A program made the position numbers and the translations under genes. The notes beneath the pieces are model-generated. The model did no database searches. It was not told the origin of the DNA and saw nothing but the letters and a program-made list of their open reading frames with translations. 64,000 nucleotides of DNA from Massilia sp. YIM B02769 (GTDB lineage Bacteria > Pseudomonadota > Gammaproteobacteria > Burkholderiales > Burkholderiaceae_D): assembly GCF_030411995.1 (NCBI RefSeq), contig NZ_JASNRC010000007.1, positions 189,599 through 253,598 of the forward strand, written 5' to 3'. Below, one piece after another: positions 35,706 to 44,311 of this stretch; position 1 is the first letter of the stretch; each line of letters begins with the position of its first letter.

Positions 35706-35807
35706 GCTCTTGGAGTAAGCGTGACGTCTCGTCCTTTAAAGCACATGGAGCCGTCAGCGACGGAGGAGCCAACGTGGCTTTCCGCCCTCGCCTCAACATC
35801 CGTGGCG

Positions 35808-35978
35808 TCAAGCATCATCGTGCTTTGCTGGGCTCAACCTGATCAGTTTCTTGATACTTGGATCGGTTGGCAACCGTTTGAGCATGCTGATCTTCGTGCC
35901 ACCAGTATTAGCAGCCGGGACGATCCCGACCACCGACCCAAGGGCTCCCAGCAGGATGCGTATGACCTGCCCAGGCAC
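35808..35978 (-). CDS. Possible 56-residue membrane protein, GTG start
   Basis: From a GTG the frame reads MPGQVIRILLGALGSVVGIV, then PAANTGGTKISMLKRLP and a helical tail ending KKLIRLSPAKHDDA. It has one TM helix, a conserved-looking polar turn and a basic amphipathic end, which reads like real protein rather than an antisense shadow. No ATG or good ribosome site exists; the frame is open up to the MerR operator at 36035, so the gene may be 5'-truncated or use GTG. A TATACT lies at 36018-36023 reading this way. No family recognised. Confidence 0.4.
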   Translation of the reverse strand: MPGQVIRILLGALGSVVGIVPAANTGGTKISMLKRLPTDPSIKKLIRLSPAKHDDA

Positions 35979-36028
35979 TTCCGACGCCGAAGGCGTTTCA
36001 ATTCCGTTCTGGGCATCCAGTATACGGC

Positions 36029-36059
36029 TTGACCTTCAAGTAGCTTGAAGGTGTTAAAT
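36029..36059 (+). promoter_or_regulatory. PbrR/CadR-type (MerR family) promoter of the pbrT-like gene
   Basis: -35 TTGACC, 19-bp spacer, -10 TTAAAT, with the dyad ACCTTCAAG-TAG-CTTGAAGGT centred in the spacer. It closely matches the sites at 45593-45623 and 46074-46104, so the MerR regulator at 45628 is the likely controller. Confidence 0.8.
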
Positions 36060-36094
36060 GTCAAGCTCCTCTACATCTGGTCAGGTTTTTCATT

Positions 36095-38023
36095 ATGAAG
36101 TACCCCATTTGGCGTTGGTTCATTTACGTCGCGGCTCTCTGCAGCTTCCTGGCTGGCACGGCACATGCAGAATCCAAATCGTCCGAACCGCAGGTCAGGC
36201 AGCTCTGGCAGTTGCTCGATTATGTCGCTGTGGACTACCCCGGCGCCGTCCAGAATGGAGCGGTCATCAGTGAACCTGAGTACGGAGAAATGCGGGAGTT
36301 CTCGGCGCGGGCGCAGAGTCAGGTGCAGTCCTTGCCTCCTCATCCATTGCACTCGGAACTGGCCGCAGCTACCGCAAATCTGAGGCACGCGGTCGAACGC
36401 AAAGACAGCCCCCAGCGTGTAGGCCAGCTTGCCCGGGAAGCAAACCGACTGCTCCTCCAGGCGTATCCCTTTCCTGTAGCGCCGCGCGCCATGCCCGATC
36501 TTTCCCGTGGCGCCGCGCTGTACCAGGCGCAATGCGCTTCATGCCACGGTGCGACTGGTGCCGGCGACGGCGCTCTTGCGGCAAAGCTCGACCCGAAACC
36601 GATCGCTTTCACAGATGAGGAAAGGGCCCGCTCCCGTTCTCTCATGGCCCTTTACCAGGTGCTCAGTCAGGGTGTCGAAGGCACATCGATGCCGTCGTTT
36701 GCCAACTTGTCCGAGCACGACCGCTGGTCCCTGGCGTTCTATGTTGGCTCCCTGTCTTTCAAGGATACCGAGATTGAAGCGGGGAAAACTGCATTTGCAC
36801 GAAATGAAGTCCCCGCCGCGGCGCTTCCTGACATGACCGCCCTTGTCACGACGACCGAAGAAGAGCTGGCGAAGGCGATGCCGCCGGCAACCGCGCGAGC
36901 AGCGCAGGCATATGCACGCACGCACCCCGACATTGTCCGGGAACAGCAGGAACGCAAGGGGATCGCCCTTGCGCGCAAGCTGCTGCAAGAGAGCCTGGAC
37001 GCCTTGAAGAATGGCCAGCGCGCGACCGCCACCGATCTTGCCTTGTCGGCCTATCTGGACGGCTTCGAGCCGCTCGAGGCGGCGCTCGACGCGACCGACC
37101 GCCAACTGCTGGTCGACGTGGAACGGACGATGCAACTGTACCGGGGGGCGGTCGCTCGAGGTGACGTCGCGGGCGCAACGGCATACGCCCAGCAGCTGGA
37201 TCAGTACTTTTTACGTGTCGAGTCAGTCACCGGCTCGGACAAGACCGACGCAACGACGGTGTTCGTAGGCGCGCTGACCATCCTCCTGCGCGAAGGTGTC
37301 GAGGCCTTGCTGATCGTGATCGCGATGGTTGCGTTCCTGCGCAAAGCCGAACGCCCCCAGGCGCTGCGCTACGTACACGCCGGGTGGATCTCGGCACTGG
37401 CCGGAGGTGCGCTGACGTGGCTGGTAGCCACGTACGTGGTCAGTATCAGTGGCGCAAGCCGCGAAGTGACAGAAGGCCTGTCCTCGCTCTTCGCGGCGGC
37501 GGTGCTGCTGTCGGTCGGCCTGTGGATGCACCAGAAAAGCCAGGCTGGACAGTGGCAGGCTTACCTGAAGCAGCATCTCACGGCAGCGATGGAAAAGCGC
37601 TCGGCATGGGCCTTGTTCGTCCTGGCCTTCGTCGCGGTGTACCGGGAAGTCTTCGAAACGGTCCTGTTCTACTCGGCCCTTGCAGCCGACGGCAACGGCC
37701 CTGCACTGATGGGAGGCTTCGTAACGGGCCTCGTCCTGCTGACGATTCTTGCCGCCGTGTTCCTGCGCACGAGCGCACGCATGCCTATTGGTAAGTTCTT
37801 TTCATTCAGTTCGGCATTGGTCGCCGCTCTGGCAGTCGTGCTGGTCGGTAAAGGGATCGCAGGCCTGCAGGAAGCCGGATGGTTGATGGCGACCCCAATG
37901 CAGGGACCGCGCTTGCCGGTCCTTGGTATCTATCCGACTACGCAGACCTATGGGGCACAGGTGGCTCTGCTCCTGGCGGCCGGGCTTGGCTTCGGACTGA
38001 ATCTGATCAAAGCGCGAAGGTAG
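36095..38023 (+). CDS. pbrT: PbrT-like FTR1-family permease with cytochrome c domain
   Basis: 642 residues, close to PbrT of C. metallidurans. A signal peptide ends AHAES. The periplasmic part carries a haem c motif QCASCHG (CxxCH at 147-151). The C-terminal FTR1 permease has seven TM helices with the two RExxE metal motifs, LLREGVEALL (399-403) and VYREVFETV (517-521). PbrT imports Pb(II), and FTR1 proteins import iron. The MerR-type promoter directly upstream favours lead over iron. The cytochrome fusion suggests oxidation linked to transport. Confidence 0.85.
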   Translation: MKYPIWRWFIYVAALCSFLAGTAHAESKSSEPQVRQLWQLLDYVAVDYPGAVQNGAVISEPEYGEMREFSARAQSQVQSLPPHPLHSELAAATANLRHAVERKDSPQRVGQLAREANRLLLQAYPFPVAPRAMPDLSRGAALYQAQCASCHGATGAGDGALAAKLDPKPIAFTDEERARSRSLMALYQVLSQGVEGTSMPSFANLSEHDRWSLAFYVGSLSFKDTEIEAGKTAFARNEVPAAALPDMTALVTTTEEELAKAMPPATARAAQAYARTHPDIVREQQERKGIALARKLLQESLDALKNGQRATATDLALSAYLDGFEPLEAALDATDRQLLVDVERTMQLYRGAVARGDVAGATAYAQQLDQYFLRVESVTGSDKTDATTVFVGALTILLREGVEALLIVIAMVAFLRKAERPQALRYVHAGWISALAGGALTWLVATYVVSISGASREVTEGLSSLFAAAVLLSVGLWMHQKSQAGQWQAYLKQHLTAAMEKRSAWALFVLAFVAVYREVFETVLFYSALAADGNGPALMGGFVTGLVLLTILAAVFLRTSARMPIGKFFSFSSALVAALAVVLVGKGIAGLQEAGWLMATPMQGPRLPVLGIYPTTQTYGAQVALLLAAGLGFGLNLIKARR

Positions 38024-38137
38024 CGAACAGGTATTCAACCATGTACCAGCGCCGGGCAGGAAATGATGACCTAGGACTCGGCCGCGCAGGTGTCGCGGCT
38101 GGTGACGGAAGGCGGGCTGATCTTTATAGGAACTGTC

Positions 38138-38536
38138 ATGAAAAATAACGGAAAACGTATCGTTGCGCTCAGTTCACTACTTATTCTCGTTGGCTGCGCT
38201 GATCCACGGCTTGGACCGAACAGCAAAACGGGCTGGGTAAGCGAACTCTATACGCAAGAGAAATTGAAGACGAACCGTCCTGCCTGCCTCGCAGGTCTGG
38301 ACACGGCTCAGATTTCTGGCCATCAATACGCCGAAATTACAGTACCCCATCTTCGCTCTTACAGATATGTCAGCGCCTTAGTGCCCGACTCGATCAAGCC
38401 CGAGCTTCACGACAAGGTCGAGATATCTCCTCCTTTTTGCAAGGATGGTGCGTTGCCTCAGGTTGTGCAGATATTGAAGCATGCAAAGCCAAAGAAGCCT
38501 GCTGCTGTGGCTACTGACAAGAGCGGACCCCCTTGA
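38138..38536 (+). CDS. Small lipoprotein of unknown function
   Basis: 132 residues with a lipobox (LLILVGC) giving an N-terminal lipid anchor. The mature part has two further cysteines (RPACLAG and PPFCKDG) that could form a disulphide, and a Lys/Pro/Ala-rich tail. The ATG follows TATAGGAACTGTC. It lies 114 bp after the pbrT-like gene in the same direction. Base composition is lower in GC than the neighbouring RND genes. I do not recognise the family. PbrB-type lipoproteins accompany PbrT in lead operons, but I see no phosphatase motif here. Confidence 0.6.
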   Translation: MKNNGKRIVALSSLLILVGCADPRLGPNSKTGWVSELYTQEKLKTNRPACLAGLDTAQISGHQYAEITVPHLRSYRYVSALVPDSIKPELHDKVEISPPFCKDGALPQVVQILKHAKPKKPAAVATDKSGPP

Positions 38537-38647
38537 GCGCACCAGTTTTTCGGGCCACGTAAATTTTTTGCGTCTTCCGCACCGCAGTAATGATGCTGAG
38601 CCGACCTTAACTGGGCGCAGCTGACCCTATCGTTTATCGGAGACCGC

Positions 38648-39262
38648 ATGACTACGAGCAACACCGCACATAGCGACGAGCTGGATCTGGATGCCTCAAA
38701 CGAGGAGGATCGCAGCATTCTATGGAAAGTCCTACTGATCAACCTGGGACAATGTCTAGCCGGTGTTGCAATTGGAACGTGGGCATCTTCAACCGCCGTG
38801 ATCGGCGCCGGTCTCGACAATCTAGGAGATGCAGCCGTGTACGCCGTGAGTTTATACGCTGTCGGCCGGTCTGCCGCAATCAAGACCCGTGCCGCCCAGC
38901 TTTCCGGCTGGCTCCTCATCGGCTTTGCCTGCCTGTTATTAGTCGAAGTCATTCGCAGGTTTCTCGGCGGCGAAGCCCCGTTGGGGCCGGCCATGATGGC
39001 GATGGCCGCTGCAAATGCGCTTCTGAATATTTATTGCATCCGGCTGTTAAAGCAGCATCGGGGGCAGGACATCAATTTCAAAGCCTCAGCCATTTTTACG
39101 AACAATGATTCGATCGTGAACGGCGCCATCGTCCTATCGGGCGCGCTGGTGATGTGGACGAACTCAAACCTTCCCGATCTGATTCTTGGAACGGTCGTGT
39201 CGTTTATCGCTGCGAAAGGAGGATATGAGATTCTTTCGGAGGCAAAAGAAGCGCAAGAATAG
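38648..39262 (+). CDS. CDF-like cation transporter lacking the cytoplasmic domain
   Basis: 204 residues, about six TM helices and almost nothing after them. The TM2 region reads AGLDNLGDAAVYAVSLYAVG, with D-x3-D where canonical CDF proteins have HxxxD. The TM5 region has NNDSIVNGAIVLSGAL. It is homologous to the membrane half of the 46135 protein (SLDMFADAAVYGLALYAVG). It lacks the C-terminal CDF dimerisation domain that CzcD (54428) has. A GGAGACC ribosome site precedes the ATG. Likely exports a divalent cation (Pb/Zn/Cd), inferred from context. Confidence 0.7.
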   Translation: MTTSNTAHSDELDLDASNEEDRSILWKVLLINLGQCLAGVAIGTWASSTAVIGAGLDNLGDAAVYAVSLYAVGRSAAIKTRAAQLSGWLLIGFACLLLVEVIRRFLGGEAPLGPAMMAMAAANALLNIYCIRLLKQHRGQDINFKASAIFTNNDSIVNGAIVLSGALVMWTNSNLPDLILGTVVSFIAAKGGYEILSEAKEAQE

Positions 39263-39336
39263 TATCCAGCCGGCTGGAAGCCTGTTTGCAACTAGTCGAG
39301 GTAGCGTTCCGTTCCGCCGCCTGTTACAGCGCTATA

Positions 39337-39843
39337 TCACTGTCGTGTTTGCTTATGCACTGTAACCGATGTGCTCCCACTAAACACCGTGTGCAAGACA
39401 ATAGTTGCCGCGCCCAGCGTAATACCGATGTCGGCAATGTTGAATGCCGGCCAGTGGTACGTGCCCACATACAAGTCAATCCAGTCGACAACGCCCATGC
39501 GTGCGGCGCGGTCGATCAGGTTTCCAATTGCCCCGCCAAGTATCATCGCCAACGCTGCCCTCTCCGTGGCCGTCGTCGCCGGCCTCCTGATCATTTGAAT
39601 GATCAATACCGACGCCAGCACAGCCACAACGATGAACAGGTAACGTTGCCACCCGCCCGCTGTGGCGAGAAGGCCAAAAGCCGCCCCCTGGTTGATAACA
39701 TGGACAATGTTCAATGCTGGCAGCAGCTCAACCTGCTGGCCGTAGGCCAGCCGATCCACGACCTGGGCCTTCGTGACCAGATCGGTGGCGGCGATCAGTC
39801 CGGCGCCCAGGACGGCAGAGAGCGGTGAAAGATGTTTGGCCAT
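39337..39843 (-). CDS. lspA: Lipoprotein signal peptidase (LspA), metal-operon copy
   Basis: 168 residues, four TM helices. Family motifs: ATDLVTKAQV, NQGAAFGLL, GGAIGNLIDR and AFNIADIGI, the last two supplying the catalytic Asp pair. It begins 8 bp after the RND pump gene, so it is the fourth gene of this operon. LspA relatives recur in lead and cobalt/zinc/cadmium operons (PbrC is one). Here the operon's own adaptor protein carries a lipobox (LLSACSP), giving a plausible dedicated substrate. It could be the cell's only LspA or an extra one; the window cannot say. Confidence 0.9.
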   Translation of the reverse strand: MAKHLSPLSAVLGAGLIAATDLVTKAQVVDRLAYGQQVELLPALNIVHVINQGAAFGLLATAGGWQRYLFIVVAVLASVLIIQMIRRPATTATERAALAMILGGAIGNLIDRAARMGVVDWIDLYVGTYHWPAFNIADIGITLGAATIVLHTVFSGSTSVTVHKQTRQ

Positions 39844-39850
39844 GGTTCCG

Positions 39851-42800
39851 TCAAATGCCTTCCGCTACGTTCTCTGCCGGGCGGGCAAAGCGCTGGTACA
39901 GCGTCGGCAGCACGAACAGCGTCAGGATCGTGGCCGAGATCAGCCCACCGATGACCACGGTCGCCAGCGGACGCTGCACCTCGGCCCCGGCGCCTGTCGC
40001 CAGTGCCATCGGGACGAAGCCCAGTGATGCGACCAGGGCCGTCATCAGCACCGGGCGCAGCCGCCGCAGCGCGCCTTCGCGAACGGCTTGCGCCCACGGC
40101 AATTGTTTTGCCAGGTCGTCGATCGATCCCACCATCACCAAACCGTTGAGGACGGCGACGCCGGACAGCGCAATGAATCCGACGGCGGCCGAAATCGAGA
40201 ACGGCAGCCCACGCAGCCAGAGCGCTGCAATCCCGCCAATCAGGGCCAGGGGCACACCCGTGAAGACGACTGCGGCGGCGCGCCAGGAACCGACGGCCGA
40301 ATACAGCAGTACGACGATGAGCGCGAAGCAGGCCGGTACCACGACGGCCAGGCGCATCCGCGCACGTTCCAGGTTCTCGAACTGCCCGCCCCAGGTGAGC
40401 CATACGCCGGCCGGTAGCCGTACGTGCGCATCGATACTCGCGCGCGCCTCGCTGACCACGCCGGCAATGTCACGGCCGCGCACATTGGCCTGGACAACCA
40501 CGCGGCGCTTGCCGTTTTCCCGGCTGATCTGGTTCGGTCCCTTGGCCGTCTCGAGCAGGGCCACCGATCCCAGCGGAACGAAGCTGCCGCTCGGCGTCAG
40601 CACAGGCAGCAGGCGCAAGGCTTCCACGTCGTTGCGGGTCTTTTCGCCCAGTTTCACGACGACGTCGAATCGCCTGTCCCCCTCATAGATCGACCCGGCC
40701 TCGCGGCCGGCAATGGCTGCGGCCAAGGTGTCGTGCACGTCCTGGGCGGTCAGGCCGACCCGTGCCATGGCGTCGCGATCCAGCCGAACATCGAGCAGCG
40801 GAAGCCCCTGCACCTGCTCCACGCGGACGTCTTCCGCGCCCTCGACCGCGCGCAGTTTTGCCGCGACCTGTTCGGCGGTGCGGAGCATGGCGTCGAAATC
40901 GTCGCCATAGACCTTGACGGCGATGTCGCCACGCACGCCGGCCAGCAACTCGTTGAAGCGCATCTGGATCGGTTGGGTAAGCTCGTAGTTCTGGCCCGGG
41001 ATGCCAGCGACCGCTTTCTCGATCTTTTCCACCAGCTCGGCCTTGCTCATCCGTGGTTCCGGCCACTCCGAGCGGTCTTTCACGATGACAAAGGTATCGG
41101 TCATGTTCGGCGGCATCGGGTCGGCCGCCAGTTCGGCAGTACCCGTTCTTGAAAACACGAGCTTCACCTCCGGTAGCTTGCCGACCGCCTTCTCCACCGC
41201 AAACTGCATGGCCTGGCTCTGCTCAAGGGAAGTGCCCGGAATGCGTGCCACCTGGAGCAGTACGTCCTGCTCGTCGAGCGTCGGAAGAAATTCCTGGCCG
41301 AGTGTCGTAAACAGGCCGAGTGCGCCCGCGAAACCGATCGCCGCCAATACGCCGGTCAGCGTCGGCCGCGCGAGAGCACGCTCCAGCAACGGTGCGTACG
41401 ACGAGGACACGGCCTTGACCAGTTTGTTTTCCTTTTCATCGACATGGCGCGAAAGCCAGAGCGCGATCGCGGCCGGCACGAACGTAAGCGAGAGGACGAA
41501 CGCGAAGACCAGTGCGAGAATAACCGTCACCGCCATCGGTGCGAACATGCGGCCTTCCACCCCCTGGAACGTCAACAGGGGCGCGTAGACGAGAATGATG
41601 ATCGCCTGGCCGTAGACGCTTGGCCGGATCATTTCGCGTGCGGCGGCGGCGACGGTCTCGAGCCGCTCCGCCTTCGTCAATATCCTGCCGGTCGCATGCT
41701 GGCGTTCCGCGATCCGGCGCAGCGCGTTTTCCACGATGATGACCGCGCCATCGACAATCAGGCCAAAGTCCAGCGCGCCCAGGCTCATCAGGTTCGCAGA
41801 CAGCCCTGCTTCGAGCATGCCCGCAGAGGTCATCAGCATCGTGACCGGGATGACCGCCGCGGCGATCAATGCCGCGCGCAGGTTCCCGAGGAGCGCGAAT
41901 AGCACGGCGATCACCAGCAGCGCACCCTCGGTAAGGTTGGTCGCCACGGTCTTGATGGTGGCGTCGACCAGGCGGGTGCGGTCAAGCACCGGCCGGATCA
42001 GCAAGTCCGGCGGCAAGGAGCGCGCGATCTCTTTCAGGCGGACATCCACCGCGGCGGCAACCGTCCGGCTGTTCTCCCCGATCCGCATCACGGCGGTACC
42101 GACGACGACCTCCTGCCCGCCTTCGGATGCGGATCCGAATCGCACTTCCTGTCCCATGCCGACGGTGGCGACGTGCGAAACCAGTACCGGCGTGCCGCTT
42201 CGGGTCGTGATGACGGTCTTCGCCAGTTCCTCGGCTGACGTGATGCGCGCGTCGGCCTTGACAGTTAGGGCTTCCCCGTTCTGAACGACCACACCGGCGC
42301 CGGCGCTCGTGTTATTGCGCTCGAGCGCTTCGCCCAGCATGGTCAGGCTGATCCCCAGGGCTGCCAGCCGCTGCGGATCCGGTGTGACCACGTACTGTTT
42401 GACGTAGCCCCCGATGACGTCCACGCCTGCCAGCCCTTCGGTATTCTTGAGCTGGGGTGCGACGATCCAGTCCTGCACCGTGCGCAGGTAAGTGGCTTTT
42501 TCGGCAGCACTGCGCAGCACTTCGCCTTCTGGAGTGACGTAGCTGCCATCGGCCTGCAGCCCAGCCGCCGGCCCCGCTTTCGGGGTAGGCTTCGAGGCGT
42601 ATTCGACCGTCCACATGTAGACGTCGCCGAGCCCGGTCGCGATCGGGCCCAGGCTTGCGGTAGCGCCTGGCGGCAGCGAGCGCTCGACGGCGCGCAGCCG
42701 TTCAGCCATCTGCTGGCGCGCGAAATAGATGTCCGTACCGTCCTTGAAGACGGTAGTCACCTGCGCAAACCCGTGCCTGGTCAGCGACCGGGTGGATTCC

Positions 42801-43036
42801 AGGCCAGGTATCCCGGCAAACGCCGTTTCGATCGGATAGGTGATCTGCCGCTCCACGTCGGCCGGCGCGAGCGCAGGTGCAACGACGTTGATCTGCACCT
42901 GGGTGTTGGTGATGTCCGGTACTGCGTCGATGGGCAGGCGCGTCAGCGCAAGTGCCCCGAGGATCGACAGGAGGATCGTTGCGATGAGCACGTGCCACCG
43001 CCGCGCAACGGAAAAGTTGACGATACGAGCGATCAT
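39851..43036 (-). CDS. czcA: CzcA-like HME-RND efflux pump
   Basis: 1061 residues. The TM4 motif SLGALDFGLIVDGAVIIVEN has the Asp/Asp/Glu set of divalent-cation (HME1-type) pumps such as CzcA, not the GAMVDAAVV motif of CusA. The ends are typical (RIVNFSVARRWHVLI at the N terminus; VLPTLYQRFARP at the C terminus). It exports Zn/Cd/Co or Pb; the operon's PbrR/CadR-type promoter suggests Cd/Pb/Zn induction. It belongs to a czcC-czcB-czcA-lspA operon. A second czcA lies at 50256. Confidence 0.92.
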   Translation of the reverse strand: MIARIVNFSVARRWHVLIATILLSILGALALTRLPIDAVPDITNTQVQINVVAPALAPADVERQITYPIETAFAGIPGLESTRSLTRHGFAQVTTVFKDGTDIYFARQQMAERLRAVERSLPPGATASLGPIATGLGDVYMWTVEYASKPTPKAGPAAGLQADGSYVTPEGEVLRSAAEKATYLRTVQDWIVAPQLKNTEGLAGVDVIGGYVKQYVVTPDPQRLAALGISLTMLGEALERNNTSAGAGVVVQNGEALTVKADARITSAEELAKTVITTRSGTPVLVSHVATVGMGQEVRFGSASEGGQEVVVGTAVMRIGENSRTVAAAVDVRLKEIARSLPPDLLIRPVLDRTRLVDATIKTVATNLTEGALLVIAVLFALLGNLRAALIAAAVIPVTMLMTSAGMLEAGLSANLMSLGALDFGLIVDGAVIIVENALRRIAERQHATGRILTKAERLETVAAAAREMIRPSVYGQAIIILVYAPLLTFQGVEGRMFAPMAVTVILALVFAFVLSLTFVPAAIALWLSRHVDEKENKLVKAVSSSYAPLLERALARPTLTGVLAAIGFAGALGLFTTLGQEFLPTLDEQDVLLQVARIPGTSLEQSQAMQFAVEKAVGKLPEVKLVFSRTGTAELAADPMPPNMTDTFVIVKDRSEWPEPRMSKAELVEKIEKAVAGIPGQNYELTQPIQMRFNELLAGVRGDIAVKVYGDDFDAMLRTAEQVAAKLRAVEGAEDVRVEQVQGLPLLDVRLDRDAMARVGLTAQDVHDTLAAAIAGREAGSIYEGDRRFDVVVKLGEKTRNDVEALRLLPVLTPSGSFVPLGSVALLETAKGPNQISRENGKRRVVVQANVRGRDIAGVVSEARASIDAHVRLPAGVWLTWGGQFENLERARMRLAVVVPACFALIVVLLYSAVGSWRAAAVVFTGVPLALIGGIAALWLRGLPFSISAAVGFIALSGVAVLNGLVMVGSIDDLAKQLPWAQAVREGALRRLRPVLMTALVASLGFVPMALATGAGAEVQRPLATVVIGGLISATILTLFVLPTLYQRFARPAENVAEGI

Positions 43037-43072
43037 GGTTGGGTGTCCTTCAGGAGCCGTCGAGTGAAGAGA

Positions 43073-44308
43073 TCAGTCATCGTCTCCCGCCTCTCCTTTT
43101 CCATGCTCCGCCTTCAGCAGATACGTATTGCTGACCGCAATCTGTTCGTTGCCTTCCAAGCCGCCCATCACCTTGACGTAGCCGGCCGCGTTGCCGCCGA
43201 GGACAACGTGCTTGATCGCGAATCCGTCTCTCGCCCGAACGAATACGCTGGGCCTGTCCTCGACGGTTTGCACAGCCGTCCGTGGAATGGCCAGTTGCGT
43301 GCCACCGGCGCTCCCTTCGAGCGCAATCGATGCCCGGACCGTTTCGCCGATACGCCACGCGCCGCGGCCGTTCGACAAGCGTGCAATGGCTCGTACCTGG
43401 CGGGTCGCGGGATCGAGGACACGCGAGACATGCGTAATGCGGCCCGTGCCGGTGCGACCGTCGGTCGACACGTCCACGGTCGTGCCCACGGCGATGCGGG
43501 CAGCGTCGTCCGGCGAGAGCGAAAGTTCGGCCGTCAGCTCGTTGAGGTCGGCGACCTCGAAAAGATGGGCGTCCGGTGCGACGATGTCGCCCAAGGCGAT
43601 CTGTCGTGCCGTGACGTTGCCCTTGATGGGTGAGCGCAGCATCAGCCGATTGAGCTGTCCCCCGCTGCTTGCGCCTGCGGCCGCGAGCTGCTGCTCGGCC
43701 AAGCGAAGACGGGTGCGTGCTTCTTGCGCGGCATTGCGCGCAATCTCGAATTCTTGCCGCGAAGTGACTTTTTCGCCGTACAGACGTTCTTCGCGTGCAA
43801 AATTGGCCTGCGACAGTTCGTACTGCCGCTTGGCGATCTCGACGTCGGCCCTGAGCTGGGCTACGTCACGGCTTTCGATTACGGCAAGCACGTCGCCACG
43901 AGCGACCGGGTCGCCAAGGTTGCGCCGGATCTCGACCACCCGGCCACCCACGGCGCTCGAGACCACCGCCGCATGCTTCGGATCCGCCGCGATGACCGCC
44001 GGCGCCTCGACGGCCCCGGCGAACGACTGCCGGACTGGCATAACCTCGATTCCTGCCGCTTTGATCTGCTGGTCCGACAGCGCGACAAAGTCTTCCTTGG
44101 CTTCGGCCTCGCCGCCTTCTTTCTCCGCAGCTTCGCCCCGCTCTACGGCCTCGCCTTTCTCGGCCTTTTCGGCCTGTTCGCCTTTGGCATTCGCGCTTTG
44201 TTCGCCATGTTCGGCAGCGTCTTGACGGCTGGTCGTTTCCGGCTTGGGCGAGCATGCGCTCAAGAGGATCATCGCGGCACACAGGCCCGATCGGAATACC
44301 GCTTGCAT
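43073..44308 (-). CDS. czcB: CzcB-like membrane-fusion lipoprotein
   Basis: 411 residues. A lipobox LLSACSP is followed by a highly charged Glu/Lys-repeat linker (EKAEKGEAVERGEAAEKE, residues about 47-66), which is low-complexity and may bind cations. The adaptor fold follows: VGGRVVEIRRNLGDPVARGD (lipoyl), a long coiled hairpin (LRADVEIAKRQYELSQANFA), LRSPIKGNVTAR, and the barrel. The lipid anchor replaces the TM anchor seen in the 49030 paralogue. It bridges the RND pump and the outer-membrane channel. Confidence 0.9.
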   Translation of the reverse strand: MQAVFRSGLCAAMILLSACSPKPETTSRQDAAEHGEQSANAKGEQAEKAEKGEAVERGEAAEKEGGEAEAKEDFVALSDQQIKAAGIEVMPVRQSFAGAVEAPAVIAADPKHAAVVSSAVGGRVVEIRRNLGDPVARGDVLAVIESRDVAQLRADVEIAKRQYELSQANFAREERLYGEKVTSRQEFEIARNAAQEARTRLRLAEQQLAAAGASSGGQLNRLMLRSPIKGNVTARQIALGDIVAPDAHLFEVADLNELTAELSLSPDDAARIAVGTTVDVSTDGRTGTGRITHVSRVLDPATRQVRAIARLSNGRGAWRIGETVRASIALEGSAGGTQLAIPRTAVQTVEDRPSVFVRARDGFAIKHVVLGGNAAGYVKVMGGLEGNEQIAVSNTYLLKAEHGKGEAGDDD

Positions 44309-44311
44309 GGG

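Noticed and set aside
35499-36048. Rightward reading frames over the gap before pbrT
   Set aside because: They overlap the MerR operator and have random composition; the minus-strand 56-residue frame is the only protein-like one there.
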